The notes below the pieces were generated by a model that saw nothing but the letters and a program-made list of their open reading frames with translations, ran no database searches and was not told the DNA's origin. From Bog-756 sp963839925 (GTDB lineage: Bacteria > Actinomycetota > Acidimicrobiia > Acidimicrobiales > RAAP-2), in NCBI GenBank assembly GCA_963839925.1, contig CAWIWV010000002.1, positions 682,001 to 746,000 of the forward strand: a DNA stretch of 64,000 bases, given 5' to 3'. Each line of letters starts with the position of its first letter. Position 1 is the stretch's first letter. Below, one piece after another: positions 1 to 9,424 of this stretch. A program made the translations under genes and the position numbers.

Positions 1-16
1 ACAACAGTATCCCAAC

Positions 17-412
17 GTGTTGTCACATGTCAATCCTACGATTGATCTCGTGCCCTCGTCATGGACGGACTTGGTCGGAATCTACGAAATAACCGTCATG
101 CTCGGCGTGAGTAGGCAGCGGGTAGACAAGATCAGTCGAACCGATCCCGGCTTTCCCACCCCAATTGCAGAACTTCACTCGGGGCGGATCTGGCTTCGCT
201 CAGACGTTGAACGCTGGGCACGCGAGTCTCGGCCGGCTCTGACGAGGCTCAACGCCCTCAAGCGCCAGCGACACCCCAAAACTGAGACCCCCGGGGAGCG
301 CGGTCAGAAGCGGATCGGCTGGGATATCCCATCGCCCCAGAACGGCACCTCGGGGGCACGTGACTGTGGACCGATGCCGTGCAAACATGGGCTGAGAAGG
401 AGGTGGCGGTGA
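17..412 (+). CDS. AlpA/excisionase-like helix-turn-helix DNA-binding protein
   Basis: This 131-residue protein has a winged-helix core at about residues 20-70. Motifs such as GIYEITVMLGVSRQRVDKI, followed by FPTPIAEL and GRIWLRSDVERWA, are typical of AlpA and excisionase-type DNA-binding domains. Such proteins act as transcription factors or recombination directionality factors. The tail after residue 75 is basic and low in complexity. The start is a GTG close to the window edge, so the N-terminus is not certain. The stop overlaps the GTG of the next gene as GTGA, so the two are probably translationally coupled. Its target is not visible here, but its place in a mobile-element-rich island fits a role linked to mobility. 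Confidence 0.7.
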   Translation: MLSHVNPTIDLVPSSWTDLVGIYEITVMLGVSRQRVDKISRTDPGFPTPIAELHSGRIWLRSDVERWARESRPALTRLNALKRQRHPKTETPGERGQKRIGWDIPSPQNGTSGARDCGPMPCKHGLRRRWR

Positions 413-837
413 AGCGTCTGAGCGTAGGCACAGCGGCGTTCCTCTCACTCGCCCTCCTTCTGAGTGCTGCCAATAGCATTCTCGTCTTCTTTGTACATAT
501 TCCGGTGAATGTGAGACTCCGTCCACGGACGTACTTCCAGGCATACGGGGCGGTGGAGTTGTTGCTGGCGGGTTTAGGGCTGCTCCTCGCTGCCCTTGTC
601 ACGTTCCTCCTTTACCGACGAGGCAAGAATGCCGAGCCCAACGCCGGGCGGACTGCCTGGGCCATATCCGTTGCGGCTCTAGTCGTCGGAATCTTCGGAC
701 TCTTGGCGATGCCCCATTACATGTTCTTTGTGGGGATCTTCCTCGTTGGGGCTTGTCTCAGCTTCTCTGCTCGACAGGCCAGAGTGCCGAGGACTGATCT
801 TCCGCCAGCATCGAGAGCAGCGACCACTTCTCGCTGA
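409..837 (+). CDS. Small integral membrane protein, unknown function
   Basis: I place the start at GTG 409 because GAGAAGGAGG lies five bases upstream; a longer frame opens at 379. The product is about 142 residues with three to four hydrophobic segments (near residues 5-25, 45-65, 82-100 and 105-120), separated by short basic loops such as YRRGKNAEPN. The C-terminal tail is hydrophilic. I recognise no family. The GTGA overlap with the upstream HTH gene suggests co-expression. A ~70-bp repeat starts about 20 bases after the stop codon. Confidence 0.6.
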   Translation: MKRLSVGTAAFLSLALLLSAANSILVFFVHIPVNVRLRPRTYFQAYGAVELLLAGLGLLLAALVTFLLYRRGKNAEPNAGRTAWAISVAALVVGIFGLLAMPHYMFFVGIFLVGACLSFSARQARVPRTDLPPASRAATTSR

Positions 838-855
838 GGCACCGATTCAGAGGTG

Positions 856-927
856 GCCCTCAACGCCGGCCTGGAGGCGTTATCCGACCCCCGGCGCTTG
901 CTAATCGCTCACTGACTCGCAACGGCA
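856..927 (+). repeat. Intergenic ~70-bp direct repeat, copy A
   Basis: The block starts GCCCTCAACGCCGGCCTGGA and ends near CTGACTCGCAACGGCA. Copies lie at 2184-2253 and 4093-4165 on the same strand, and a partial copy lies at 3793-3822. It begins 19 bases after a stop codon. In one frame it reads as a short open peptide ending in TGA at the same place in all three full copies. Confidence 0.8.
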
Positions 928-1005
928 CTTCATGGACTGTGGATTAGTCTCGAACTCCGGTCGCTGCGGAAGACCCACTGGGACCGTCATGCAAAGCTGG
1001 GCGAC

Positions 1006-1711
1006 ATGAGGCGGATGGCGATATTTGGTCTCGCTGGATTGGTTGCGATTGCCGGACTCGTCGCCCTGTCCATTGGACTTACCCAATCAGGAGCACCAGA
1101 GTCTCCGGGTGCCGTACTGCACTCTGCGGCAAAGGCGACGCTCGATGCAAGCAGCTTCACATTGAGCTCTGGGGGTGGTCCCACCACGATCTATCAGGCC
1201 CCGGATCGGACCCGGGTGAATCGCGTACTTCGGCAACCCTGTGATTGTCATCGGAAATAGGGTCTGGTATCCGGAGTCGTTCATCGGTTCAACCGTCCAG
1301 AAGTGGAATCAAGTCCCCCTCAACTCTGTGACAGACGCCCTCTACGGACCCGCAGGCCCCAAGACGATACTCACGCGAATGCTCTCGCTGACTGACGTTC
1401 GCAGCATCGGTGGCAAGTTCTACGCGGTGAAGTCCTACTCGACTGCCGCCTACTTCCGTCGACCTGCCTCAGGTCGGACCCGAGTGAGATACACGATCCA
1501 GATCGCCAATGGCTTCGTTCAAAGCGAAGAAGTAGAGATCCTGGCTCCCCTTCCTTCCTTTCTGCGGCCAACTCCTCGAGTTCGGTCTGGTGAGCCTTTA
1601 GCCACCTTTTCCAACGTCAATACTTCGCCAGCAGTAGTGGCACCTGCGGGGGACACCGTCACGACTGAGTTACCGTGCGACTCACCCGCGCCCTTGGATC
1701 AGTGCAACTGA
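1006..1711 (+). pseudogene. Exported or lipoprotein-like protein, broken by a frameshift
   Basis: The first frame (1006-1260) gives an N-terminal hydrophobic anchor, AIFGLAGLVAIAGLVALSIGL, then SAAKATLDASSFTLSSGG. This resembles the start of actinobacterial LppX/LprG-type exported proteins. The natural continuation (YFGNPVIVIGNRVWYPESF and onward) is in the next frame, from about 1226 to 1711. A single indel near 1220-1235 therefore splits the gene. The joined product would be about 234 residues with one N-terminal membrane segment or uncleaved signal. There is no clear Cys lipobox. No strong ribosome binding site precedes the ATG. It lies between repeat copies A and B. The family assignment is only a resemblance. 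Confidence 0.5.
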
Positions 1712-1816
1712 CGGGCGGTGCCCCACAATGCCGGGCCGGTGGCACTGTCCACATGAGCTGGGTTGTTCCCACAGCGCGAGGATGCCTGACTAGCTGTCAG
1801 CCTCGGGAGGCCACTC

Positions 1817-2184
1817 ATGATCACCGGCGAAGAGATCCGTCTGCTCCTCGAACAGACCGAGCGGTGTTGGAACGCCGGAGATCGCGATGGCATCTCTCAG
1901 GCTCTGGAGAGAGGCTGTACCGGGTGATTACAGCTTGGAGTCACCAGTTGGAACTCCACCCCGGCTCGGATGGGATGCCTGCAGGGCGTCAAGTGTTGGA
2001 TGAGTTCCAACCCCATACTCAGTCGCACACCAAACACGTCATCGTCTGCGGAAACGAGGCCGCAGCACTGGTTGATAATGAGTTTTCCGGACCAGACGGC
2101 AGCATCTCCATCATGAGCATCGATACGTACCTCTTCACGGCCGAAGGTGGATGCGTGGAATGTAACTACATGGATACTGGGTAG
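1817..2184 (+). pseudogene. SnoaL-like / NTF2-fold protein, frameshifted
   Basis: An ATG at 1817 with GGGAGG six bases upstream opens MITGEEIRLLLEQTERCWNA, then GDRDGIS. The pattern W-N-A-G-D is typical of SnoaL-like (nuclear transport factor 2 fold) proteins. That frame stops at about 1926. The rest of the fold (HTKHVIVCGNEAAALVDNEF, then IMSIDTYLFTAEGG) continues in the next frame to a TAG at 2182-2184. An indel near 1915 explains the break. The intact protein would be about 120 residues. The stop codon abuts repeat copy B. It is probably inactive unless the indel is a sequence error. Confidence 0.55.
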
Positions 2185-2253
2185 CCCTCAACACCGGCCT
2201 GGAGGCATTATCCGACGCCCGGCGCTTGCTGATCGCTAACTGACTCGCAGGCA
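2184..2253 (+). repeat. Intergenic ~70-bp direct repeat, copy B
   Basis: It is nearly identical to copy A, with about seven substitutions and a small deletion near its 3' end. It starts on the last base of the SnoaL-like pseudogene stop codon. Spacing to copy A is about 1.33 kb. Confidence 0.8.
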
Positions 2254-2394
2254 TCTATGCCACGGTCGGACGCGATGTGTAGTAACAACGGGAGCGGACA
2301 CAGGGCCCAGCGCACATCCGGCGACTGGCCACTTGGATGGGCCAGACTTCTGCCCATGCACACTGGAGTAGGCGATCCGGGGCGGGTACTGCCG

Positions 2395-3718
2395 TGATAG
2401 AGGTTCCTCGAATCCGTGTATGCCCTCCTCGGCGAAGACCGCATCGCCTATCAGGTCTTTGGTGAAGGGCGCGCTGGATCTTGATCTGGTTTCCTGGTTC
2501 CGCCGACTGCATCGATCTTTGTTGGGACTGGCCGCCGTACGCCGAATATCTCGATTGGTTGGCGGCGAGAGCCCGGGTGATCACATTCGATCGACGAGGG
2601 ATGGGCGCATCCTGACTCCCCGTCGGGGAGGGAGCTGCCTCCCTGGGAACAGTGGGCAGCCGATGCGCTGACAGTCATGGACGTCGTCGGATCGGAAACA
2701 GCGGTCTTGTGTGCGCTTGCTCATTCCGTTCCTGCGGCTCATTCTCTTTGCCTGGAACGCATCCGTCGCGTACTGCCGGATTGCGGTTCTCGTGAACGGG
2801 GAGTCCAGGTTCTTTGGAACAGAGGAGGAACTGGCTGCCGTGCACGTTCAGTTCGTCAACGACGCCTGGGGTGGACCAGCCCTCGGCGAGATGGTTGGCC
2901 CGGGCCTCGTGAAGCGAGACCCGACCTTTGCCCCCTGGTTCGAGAGGGACGCAACGCTTGGCCATGACGCCGACTGTGGCTGCTCGGGCGTTCTCCCATT
3001 CCTATGACGTGAGCAATACTTTGCCCCTGGTACAGGCTCCGACCCTTGTGTTGCACACCGAGCAGTACCAGCTATCGCGCCTTGAAAGCGCGCGTGACCT
3101 CGCTGAGCACATTACCGGAGCGCGGCTCGCGACCCTTCCCGGAACCGACGCGTTCCCGTTCGTGGAACCTGGCAGAGACCGTGCCTTCAGCGAGATCGAG
3201 GAGTTCCTGGCTGGATTGACCACACCTATCGTTCCCGACCGTGCGCTCGCAACGATCTTGTTCACCGACATCGTCGGTTCGACCCAGCAGGCCGTCGAGC
3301 TTGGTGACCGTGCGTGGCGGAATCTCCTGGAGACCCATGACGCCATCTCACGGACCTTGATAGAACAGCACCAGGGACGAATCTTGAAGTCGACGGGTGA
3401 CGGCGTTCTCGCTACGTTCGACGGTCCCGGTCGAGCCATTCGCTGCGCCGAGGCCCTGGGCGATGCTCTTCGGCCCCTCGGCGTCGCCATTCGGGCGGGT
3501 CTGCACACCGGGGAAGTAGAGATCAGGGAATCGGACATTGCTGGGATCGGCGTGCACATCGCGGCGCGCGTCTCGCGGCGGCATCACCCGGCGAAGTATG
3601 GGTGTCTGCCGCCGTCCCCATGCTCGTCGCCGGATCGGGGTTCGAGTTCGACGACCGGGGCGAATATGACCTCAAAGGGGTCCCAAACCCATGGAGGCTC
3701 TTCTCGGTGAGAGGTTGA
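2395..3718 (+). pseudogene. Alpha/beta-hydrolase plus class III adenylate cyclase fusion, multiply frameshifted
   Basis: Pieces in all three frames add up to one known architecture. Near 2430-2600 are GEDRIAYQVFGEG and a WPPYAEYLDWLAARARVITF stretch with FDRRGMG, the N-terminal half of an alpha/beta hydrolase. From 2990 the frame reads QAPTLVLHTEQYQ, the typical end of such a hydrolase domain. A class III nucleotide cyclase domain follows, with ATILFTDIVGSTQ, LKSTGDGVLATFDGPGRAI and GLHTGEVE. The end (GEVWVSAAVPMLVAG, then GEYDLKGVPNPWRLFSV) is in another frame, ending at TGA 3718, so a break lies near 3585. There are at least four frame changes and probably an internal deletion. The intact proteins are soluble cAMP/cGMP synthases; this copy should not make a functional enzyme. 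Confidence 0.7.
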
Positions 3719-3792
3719 CCGACCGGAACGGTCAGCCTCTGCATCGAGGTGGAGTGGGCTACAGATGCCGATTTTGTGCATGCCTCGGGTGC

Positions 3793-3822
3793 CCCAGATC
3801 GCCGGCCAGGAGGCGTTATGCG
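3793..3822 (+). repeat. Partial copy (D) of the ~70-bp repeat
   Basis: GCCCCAGATCGCCGGCCAGG followed by AGGCGTTAT matches the first ~27 bases of the other copies. The match stops abruptly just after GCGTTAT. It lies 75 bases downstream of the cyclase pseudogene. Confidence 0.5.
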
Positions 3823-4092
3823 GTCAGCGGGATGGAGGGTCGGCTTCCCTGCAACACCCTGGTGCGTGTGATCGGGCCTTAGGGCAACGTCGTGGAACTA
3901 GAAAGCCGGTCGAGCCTGAATGGGCACTTGTGCGCACACACGCCGTGATGCCAGCCAGACAGGATCGTCGTTGGCGTACCTCGGTGGGCGGTGGTTGTCG
4001 GCGTGGAGGAGCACCCCCGCCCCTAACGCTGCCACCGCCAGCATGATCCCTACCAGGCTCCGTCGCACGTTCTGAGGGTAGTGTCGTGCGTG

Positions 4093-4165
4093 ACCCCGAT
4101 CACCGGCCTGGAGGCGTTATCCAACCCATGGCGCTTGCTGATCGCTAACTGACTCGCAACGGCAC
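4093..4165 (+). repeat. Intergenic ~70-bp direct repeat, copy C
   Basis: It matches copies A and B from the CACCGGCCTGGAGGCGTTAT core to CTGACTCGCAACGGCA. It is followed at about 170 bases by a serine-recombinase-like gene tail. Confidence 0.8.
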
Positions 4166-4334
4166 CTCTGCCATACCGCCATGCAGAATCGGCCCGACGA
4201 ATCGGCATGTGTTCGGGTGCGAGCCATGCACCAGAGCTCAGTCAGGCTGTGGAAGCCCATTCTGACCCTAGGCTCGTGCGGCTTGCTGCACTGATTCGGC
4301 GGTCGAGGCCGACCGACGGCCCCTCGGGACTCGG

Positions 4335-4569
4335 ATGCTCAATCATCCGCGGCCGCCTGGTCAGCTTGCTTGCCGCCCGGCTCCGGCCACCGAGGAACCG
4401 AGCGCTGATCTCCTCCCTCGAATCATGCAGGATCTCGGGGACGATCCCCGGGTACTCGCCGAAGCGGACCAGGCAGCCAAGGCCAGGATCTACGCGGGGC
4501 TCGGCTCCGAACCAGGTCGTCGAGGTAGTCTCTATCGGGGATCAGCGCCGACAGCGGATCGGTGCCTGA
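4335..4569 (+). pseudogene. C-terminal remnant of a serine recombinase-like gene
   Basis: The frame contains a DLGDDPRVLAEADQAAKARI segment followed by YAGLG. This resembles the C-terminal end of large actinobacterial serine recombinases, where an ADPADKAEVY...LGL motif precedes a final beta strand. The expected last strand (QVVEVVSIGDQRRQRIGA, ending at TGA 4567-4569) is in the neighbouring frame, so a frameshift lies near 4505. No resolvase catalytic domain remains. It is a remnant of a site-specific recombinase, consistent with past cassette or phage integration. The match is from memory of the family, so confidence is limited. Confidence 0.4.
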
Positions 4570-4580
4570 GGGGGGTCACC

Positions 4581-5357
4581 ATGACAATAAAAATCGCCCT
4601 GCTTGTGTCGGCCCTGCTGGCGTTCGCAGCCGCGGAGCCCGCCACGGCCGGGGCAGATACATCGGCATTGCCAATGCTGATCAAAGCGAACGACCTGGCC
4701 GAGATCGAGTCGGCGGGCGGCACGGTGTCGCCGAGATGGGTGTCCTACGGAACGTCGTCCAATTCGTATACCCGCACCGGACCTGGCACGGCGGTGGACA
4801 CCGTCACCAGCTACACCGAGCTGCAGGCCCAGTTCGCCGACCGAATGCTTCCCGGCCGCTACACGTGGGTCTTGCTCGACATGGAGCCTTGGAATCTGAC
4901 GCCGCACTCCGAGTACGTCGACATACCTCTCTACGAGCAGCTCTCGGCGGAGATGGTGCATGCCCACGGCATGAAGATCATGTGTTCCCCGCTGACAAAG
5001 GACTACATCACCGATGACGTGGCAGGAAGCGCAGCCAGGTACGCGGACGCCATTGACATTCAGGCCCAGCCGTGGGACGGCCACGTATCAACGTACAAGT
5101 CTCTCGTAGACGAGGCTGCGAAGCAGGCCCGAGCCGCCAACCCGAATGTGCTCGTCGGCGCAGGAGTTGCCACCGACTCCACCGGGGTCCCGATCACCGG
5201 CGCACAGATGTACGCGGCGTACGAGTCGGTGCGGCCGGTCCTCGACTGGTACTGGCTCAACGCCGCCGTGTGGTCCAATGGCAAGGGATGCGCTCCGGAC
5301 GGCTGTCCAGATGCCGCCATCGATTTCCTCCGCCTTCTCTCCCAAGGCGCCACCTGA
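4581..5357 (+). CDS. Secreted TIM-barrel-like protein, possibly glycoside hydrolase-related
   Basis: ATG 4581 is preceded by GAGGGGGGT. The 258-residue product has a signal peptide (residues 1-24, ALLVSALLAFAAAEPATAGA). The rest reads like an (alpha/beta)8 barrel lacking its last strands. Features include YTWVLLDMEPWNLTP (strand plus acidic residues), HAHGMKIMCSPLTKDY, YADAIDIQAQPWDG, ANPNVLVGAGVATD and VLDWYWLNAAVW. Such proteins in actinobacteria are usually listed as hypothetical or glycosyl-hydrolase-like. The stop is followed at once by an out-of-frame remnant of another gene, so a deletion may have shortened the C-terminus. Substrate unknown. Confidence 0.6.
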   Translation: MTIKIALLVSALLAFAAAEPATAGADTSALPMLIKANDLAEIESAGGTVSPRWVSYGTSSNSYTRTGPGTAVDTVTSYTELQAQFADRMLPGRYTWVLLDMEPWNLTPHSEYVDIPLYEQLSAEMVHAHGMKIMCSPLTKDYITDDVAGSAARYADAIDIQAQPWDGHVSTYKSLVDEAAKQARAANPNVLVGAGVATDSTGVPITGAQMYAAYESVRPVLDWYWLNAAVWSNGKGCAPDGCPDAAIDFLRLLSQGAT

Positions 5358-5622
5358 TCCGTCCGGCGTTCGTACACCCTGGGTAGATGTCCCAATCTCG
5401 ACCTTGAGTGGTGCTCCTCCTCCCGGAGCGAGCGAGGTGTGTGCGCTGTTCGGGTCAACAACACCATTCCCACCCGCGACCCTTACTGCTTTGTATGGAA
5501 ACACTGCTGGATATCAGCAGCAGTATCAAAAGAGCCTCGATGCGGCGATCCACGGGGGATACATCCTTCCCACCGATCGACCCTCGCTCCTCGCCCAAGC
5601 CCACCAGGTTGCGATTCCCTGA
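5350..5622 (+). pseudogene. 3' remnant of an alpha/beta hydrolase (Abhydrolase_10-like)
   Basis: The frame reads GVRTPWVDVPISTLSGA, then VCALFGSTTPFPPATLTALY, and ends GGYILPTDRPSLLAQAHQVA. This is the distinctive C-terminal stretch of the alpha/beta hydrolase domain proteins grouped as PF20091. The first ~400 residues, including the catalytic part, are missing. The fragment begins exactly where the upstream secreted protein ends, so a deletion or recombination joined the two genes. Confidence 0.55.
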
Positions 5623-5689
5623 CTCACCCTCGGGGTATCCCACAACGCCGGCCGAGGGGCCCCGTGCTTGCCCGCCGCCGAACTGACCC

Positions 5690-6871
5690 TGTGGGTGCCA
5701 GAAATCTCATCCGGGCCTGCTGAAGAGGACTTTCGCAGTCGCAGATCGGACTAAAACACGAAACTGAGCCATGGCTCTCTCATTTCTCTATCTCGCGTTC
5801 GTCAGGATCCTTCAGTTGTTAGGGCTGAGCCGGCGTGAGAGCGGCGAACTGGCCATCGAGATTCTCGTGCTCCGCCACGAGGTGGCCGTCCTTCGACGGC
5901 AGGTGTCCCGCCCTGTTCTGCGACCACCAGATCGAGCCCTCCTCGCCGCCCTCAGCCGGCTGATCCCCCGCGGCGAAGCTCAGTCGGTTCTCCGTCCAGC
6001 CCAGTACCCTGCTGCGCTGGCATCGTGAGTTGGTCCGTCGCAAGTGGACCTACCCGAAGCCACCGGGTCGTCCGAGGATCCCTGCGGGAACGGTGGAGAT
6101 CGTCGTCCGATTGGCTCGGGAGAATTCGACCTGGGGTTATCGGAGAATCCACGGTGAGCTCTCGGTCCTCGGCATCAACCTGTCGCCGGCAAGCGTCTGG
6201 AACATCCTCCAGAGCCACGGTCTCGACCCCGCCCCGAACAGAACAGGGCCGACCTGGGGCGAGTTCCTCAAATCGCAGGCCGCAACTATGTTGGCCTGCG
6301 ACTTCTTCACCGTGGACACGGTGCTCCTGCGAAGGCTCTATGTCCTCTTCTTCATCGAGCTGGACACCCGAGTGGTGTATGTGACCGGAGTCACTGCGCA
6401 TCCGACCAAGGCTTGGGTGATCCAGCAGGCCAGGAACCTGTCCTCTGAGCTCGCCGAGCGCACTCGACCGGTCAAGTTCCTCATCCGCGATCGCGACACC
6501 AAGTTCACGACAAGCTTCGATGAGGTCTTCCGTTCGGAAGGCGTCCAGATCATTCGCACTCCGATCCGGGCACCCCGAGCCAACGCCTTCGCTGAACGAT
6601 TTGTCGGCACCGTTCGTCGCGAATGCCTCGACCGGATGCTCATCCTCGGTCGTCGCCATCTTGAATCCGTAGTGCACGAGTACGTCGACCATTACAACTG
6701 CCACCGACCACATCGGTCACTCGGTCAGTTGCCACCTGCACCGAAGTGGACCGCACCCCCTGAACCGAAGGAGGTAGATCCTTCACGGCTCGAGCGCACG
6801 GATCGGATTGGCGGACTCATCCATGAGTATCGCCTGGTCGCGTGACGGGGATGACCTTCTTGGCACCCACA
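5690..6871 (+). mobile_element. Insertion sequence, copy 1 (rve-type DDE transposase)
   Basis: The ends are inverted repeats. The left end reads TGTGGGTGCCAGAAATCTCA and the right end, on the other strand, TGTGGGTGCCAAGAAGGTCA. The element is about 1.18 kb and carries one transposase coding region. The same family recurs, truncated or as solo ends, at 10322-11075, 11077-11135, about 17840-17940, 28851-29096 and 30470-30640. I could not see a clear target-site duplication. An IS481-type pseudogene abuts its right end. Confidence 0.8.
5771..6845 (+). pseudogene. Transposase of IS copy 1 (integrase core), split by a frameshift
   Basis: The N-terminal part (5771-6028) begins MALSFLYLAFVRILQLLGLS and contains LRHEVAVLRRQVSRP. 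The remainder (about 6000-6845) is in another frame. It has an HTH-like YRRIHGELSVLGI segment, ACDFFTVDT (first catalytic Asp), FLIRDRDTKF (second Asp), APRANAFAERFVGT (Glu) and the family end RIGGLIHEYRLVA. The frame change lies near 5985-6005, after LSRLIPRG. Copy 2 of this IS is split at the same place. This could be an inherited defect or programmed frameshifting. Confidence 0.75.
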
Positions 6872-6880
6872 GGAGACCAT

Positions 6881-7855
6881 GTGACCGAACGAGAGCTCAC
6901 CAAGACGCGGCCAAGAGGCTGGCCATCATCCGCCACGCTCAGGAGGTCACCGGAAATGTGGCCAAAACCTGCCGCTACTACGGCATCAGCAGGCCGGCCT
7001 ACTACAAGTGGTTCAGGCGCTACGAGGAAGAAGGCATTGACGGACTCCGTGACCGGTCGAAGCGGCCTCTGAACAGCCCCAAGGCGACCAAGACCGACGT
7101 GGTGGGCAAGATCATCCACCTTCGCCAGAACTACCACTTCGGACCCATGAAGATCTCGATGTATCTGAAGCGGTATCACGACATCGAGATTTCCAACTCG
7201 GGAGTGTGGCGGATCTTGAAGCGCCTCGACATGAACAGGCTTCCGAGCTCGATGCGCTACAAGCGACATAGCGAACGCTGGAAGCGCTACGAGAAGCCGA
7301 GGCCCGGTCACCAGATCCAGGTGGACGTGAAGTTCGTGGCCCCGATCGGCGGCAAGAGCTCGCAAGTACTGCCAGTTCACTGCCATCGATGACTGCACCC
7401 GAATCCGGGTGCTTCGCATCTATAACCGCCTCAACCAGAAGACTGCGATCCAGTTCATCGACTACGTCCTCGAGAACCTGCCTTTCCACGTCGAGTCGAT
7501 CCAGACTGACAAAGGCAGCGAGTTTCAATCGTCGTTCCACTGGCACGTTCTCGACCGGGGCATCCGCCACGTCTACATCCGGCCCCTCACTCCGAGGCTC
7601 AATGGAAAGGTTGAGAGATCCCACCGGATCGACGGCGAGGAGTTCTACCGAATGCTCGATGGTGTCGTCGTCGACGACAGCGAGCTCTTCGCCGAAAGGC
7701 TCCAAGAATGGGAGGACTACTACAACTACGATCGCCCGCACGGCGGTCTTGGAGGCCAAACTCCCTACGAGCGCCTACGCCAGAAGACCAAGGGCCCCGA
7801 GCAAACGATCATCTTCAGTTCTACATCCACTATGGAGTGGAACAGGGCACCCCAC
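6881..7855 (+). pseudogene. IS481-family transposase, two frameshifts
   Basis: It starts at GTG 6881 (VTERELTKTRPR) with a shift near 6911. It continues RLAIIRHAQEVTGNVAKTCR and YYGISRPAYYKWFRRYEE, the HTH of IS481-type transposases. A second shift near 7355-7362 interrupts the catalytic core, which continues FTAIDDCTRIRVLRIYNRLN, IQTDKGSEFQS (catalytic DN variant with Lys) and PRLNGKVERSHRIDGEEF, ending in the typical DRPHGGLGGQTPYERLRQKT. It directly abuts the right end of IS copy 1. It should be inactive. Confidence 0.8.
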
Positions 7856-7961
7856 CTTTACCGGTCTCGGATTGTGACCTTGGACCCTGGCTCCGCCTCC
7901 CTGGTCGGCAGATGCTGTGATGGCCGGCTGAGCGTCGGGGACTGATTTCGTCGGGAGCGAC

Positions 7962-9374
7962 ATGGACAGTTTCATGCGTGACACGGATGCCTTCTCCTGG
8001 CGTATGGAGGCGGACCCTGTGCTGCGCTCGAACATCGTCGCGGTAGCGTGGCTAGACCGGAGCCCCGACTGGGATTGGCTCCGTAAAAAGGTGGAGGTGG
8101 CCACGAGGCTCGTCCCGAGCTTCCGCCAGCGGGTGGTCGAGCTGCCGGGTCGCTTCGCCGCCCCGCGGTGGGTTGCGGCAGCCGACTTTGACCTGGATTG
8201 GCATCTACGGCGCATGAGTGCTCCCGCGCCGCACAGTCCGCAAACAGTGCTCGAACTCGCTGCGCACGCCGCCACGACCTCGTTCGATCCATCGCGTCCG
8301 CTATGGGAGTTCACGCTGGTCGAGAACCTCGAAGGGGAGCGAGCCGCCCTCGTGCTCAAGGTGCATCATTCGCTGACCGACGGCGTCGGCGGGATCGAAC
8401 TCGCCATGCGGCTCTTCGACCTCGAGCCGGGCAATCGTCTTGACGCCAACCCGCCTCCCCTTCCGGAGCCCGAGCAGACCGATCTCTTGCGGCTAGCTGG
8501 CGAGGCGTTCGTCCATTCCTGCCGGCTAGGCGTATCAGTGACGGCCAAGAATCTCCGGGCGGCCGGTCCAACCTTGGCGCGTTCGCTGCTCCGCCCACGA
8601 GCTGCCGTTGCGGAGGTCGTCGAGACGACGTGCTCGATCGCCCGGACGGTGGCCCCGCTGCGACGGACGCTCTCGCCGGTCATGACGAGGAGAGGGCTCG
8701 GTCGCACAGTTGACATGGTCGAGGTCGACCTCGACGACCTCAAGCGGGCAGCCGCGACTGCCGGTGGAACGGTCAACGACGCCTTCGTGACCGCGGTCAC
8801 GGGAGCCCTCCGGAGGTACCACGAGCGGCACGACGTTCGCGTCGGGGACCTCCGCTTGACCCTGCCAATCAGCCTCCGCAAGCCCGACGACCCGGTAGGG
8901 GGCAACCGCATCACGCTCATGCGGTTCCGAGTTCCGGTGTCGGATGCGGACCCGATCCGGCGTATGGAATCCATCCATAAGCGTTGCCAGGCGGCAGCCC
9001 AAGAGCGTTCGCTCGCCTTTACCGACACCATCGCCGGGGTGCTCCGCCTGCTGCCTTCAGGAGTCGTGGGCAGCATGCTCAAGCGGATCGACTTCCTGGC
9101 GAGTGACGTCGCAGGCTTTCCAAGGCCGGTGTACCTCGGCGACGCCCGGGTCGAGCGCCTCGTTTCGTTCAGTCCGACAGTCGGGGCCTCGATCAACCTG
9201 ACCCTTCTTTCGTATGACGGCAAGTGCTGCATCGGCGTGAACGCCGACACGGCCGCCGTGCCGGATGCAAGCGTATTCACCGAGTGCCTGGTCGAGGGTC
9301 TTGAGGAGACCTTGTCGCTTGCCGGCAGCCATTCTCCGGTTCAAGTTCCAGCCCCGACCTGGGGGTGCGAATAA
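7962..9374 (+). CDS. Wax ester synthase / diacylglycerol acyltransferase (WS/DGAT)
   Basis: This 470-residue protein has the full WS/DGAT layout. It opens MDSFMRDTDAFSWRMEADP. SRPLWEFTLVENLEG precedes the catalytic HHxxxDG motif, here HHSLTDG at residues 135-141. The C-terminal half carries the conserved VNDAFVTAVTGALRRY and NRITLMRFRVPV stretches. The enzyme moves an acyl group from acyl-CoA to a long-chain alcohol or diacylglycerol, making storage wax esters or triacylglycerol at the membrane. ATG 7962 or ATG 7974 could be the start; the first has a GGGAGCGAC region upstream. The gene is intact although IS remnants flank it on both sides. Confidence 0.9.
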   Translation: MDSFMRDTDAFSWRMEADPVLRSNIVAVAWLDRSPDWDWLRKKVEVATRLVPSFRQRVVELPGRFAAPRWVAAADFDLDWHLRRMSAPAPHSPQTVLELAAHAATTSFDPSRPLWEFTLVENLEGERAALVLKVHHSLTDGVGGIELAMRLFDLEPGNRLDANPPPLPEPEQTDLLRLAGEAFVHSCRLGVSVTAKNLRAAGPTLARSLLRPRAAVAEVVETTCSIARTVAPLRRTLSPVMTRRGLGRTVDMVEVDLDDLKRAAATAGGTVNDAFVTAVTGALRRYHERHDVRVGDLRLTLPISLRKPDDPVGGNRITLMRFRVPVSDADPIRRMESIHKRCQAAAQERSLAFTDTIAGVLRLLPSGVVGSMLKRIDFLASDVAGFPRPVYLGDARVERLVSFSPTVGASINLTLLSYDGKCCIGVNADTAAVPDASVFTECLVEGLEETLSLAGSHSPVQVPAPTWGCE

Positions 9375-9424
9375 TGTTGTCCGTAGCCGTCACAGGTACT
9401 TCACCATTTTTTGTTGCCCAAACA

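Larger units (their letters stand above)
3719..4334. other. Gap of about 600 bp with repeats but no convincing gene
   Basis: Open frames here are short, have odd composition and show no recognisable motif. The only structure I see is the degenerate repeat D (3793-3822) and the full repeat copy C (4093-4165). Confidence 0.5.

Noticed and set aside
856..4165. Classical integron attC sites
   Set aside because: The GTTRRRY and RYYYAAC boxes do not match, and the copies do not keep a conserved imperfect hairpin, so I report only a cassette-like array.
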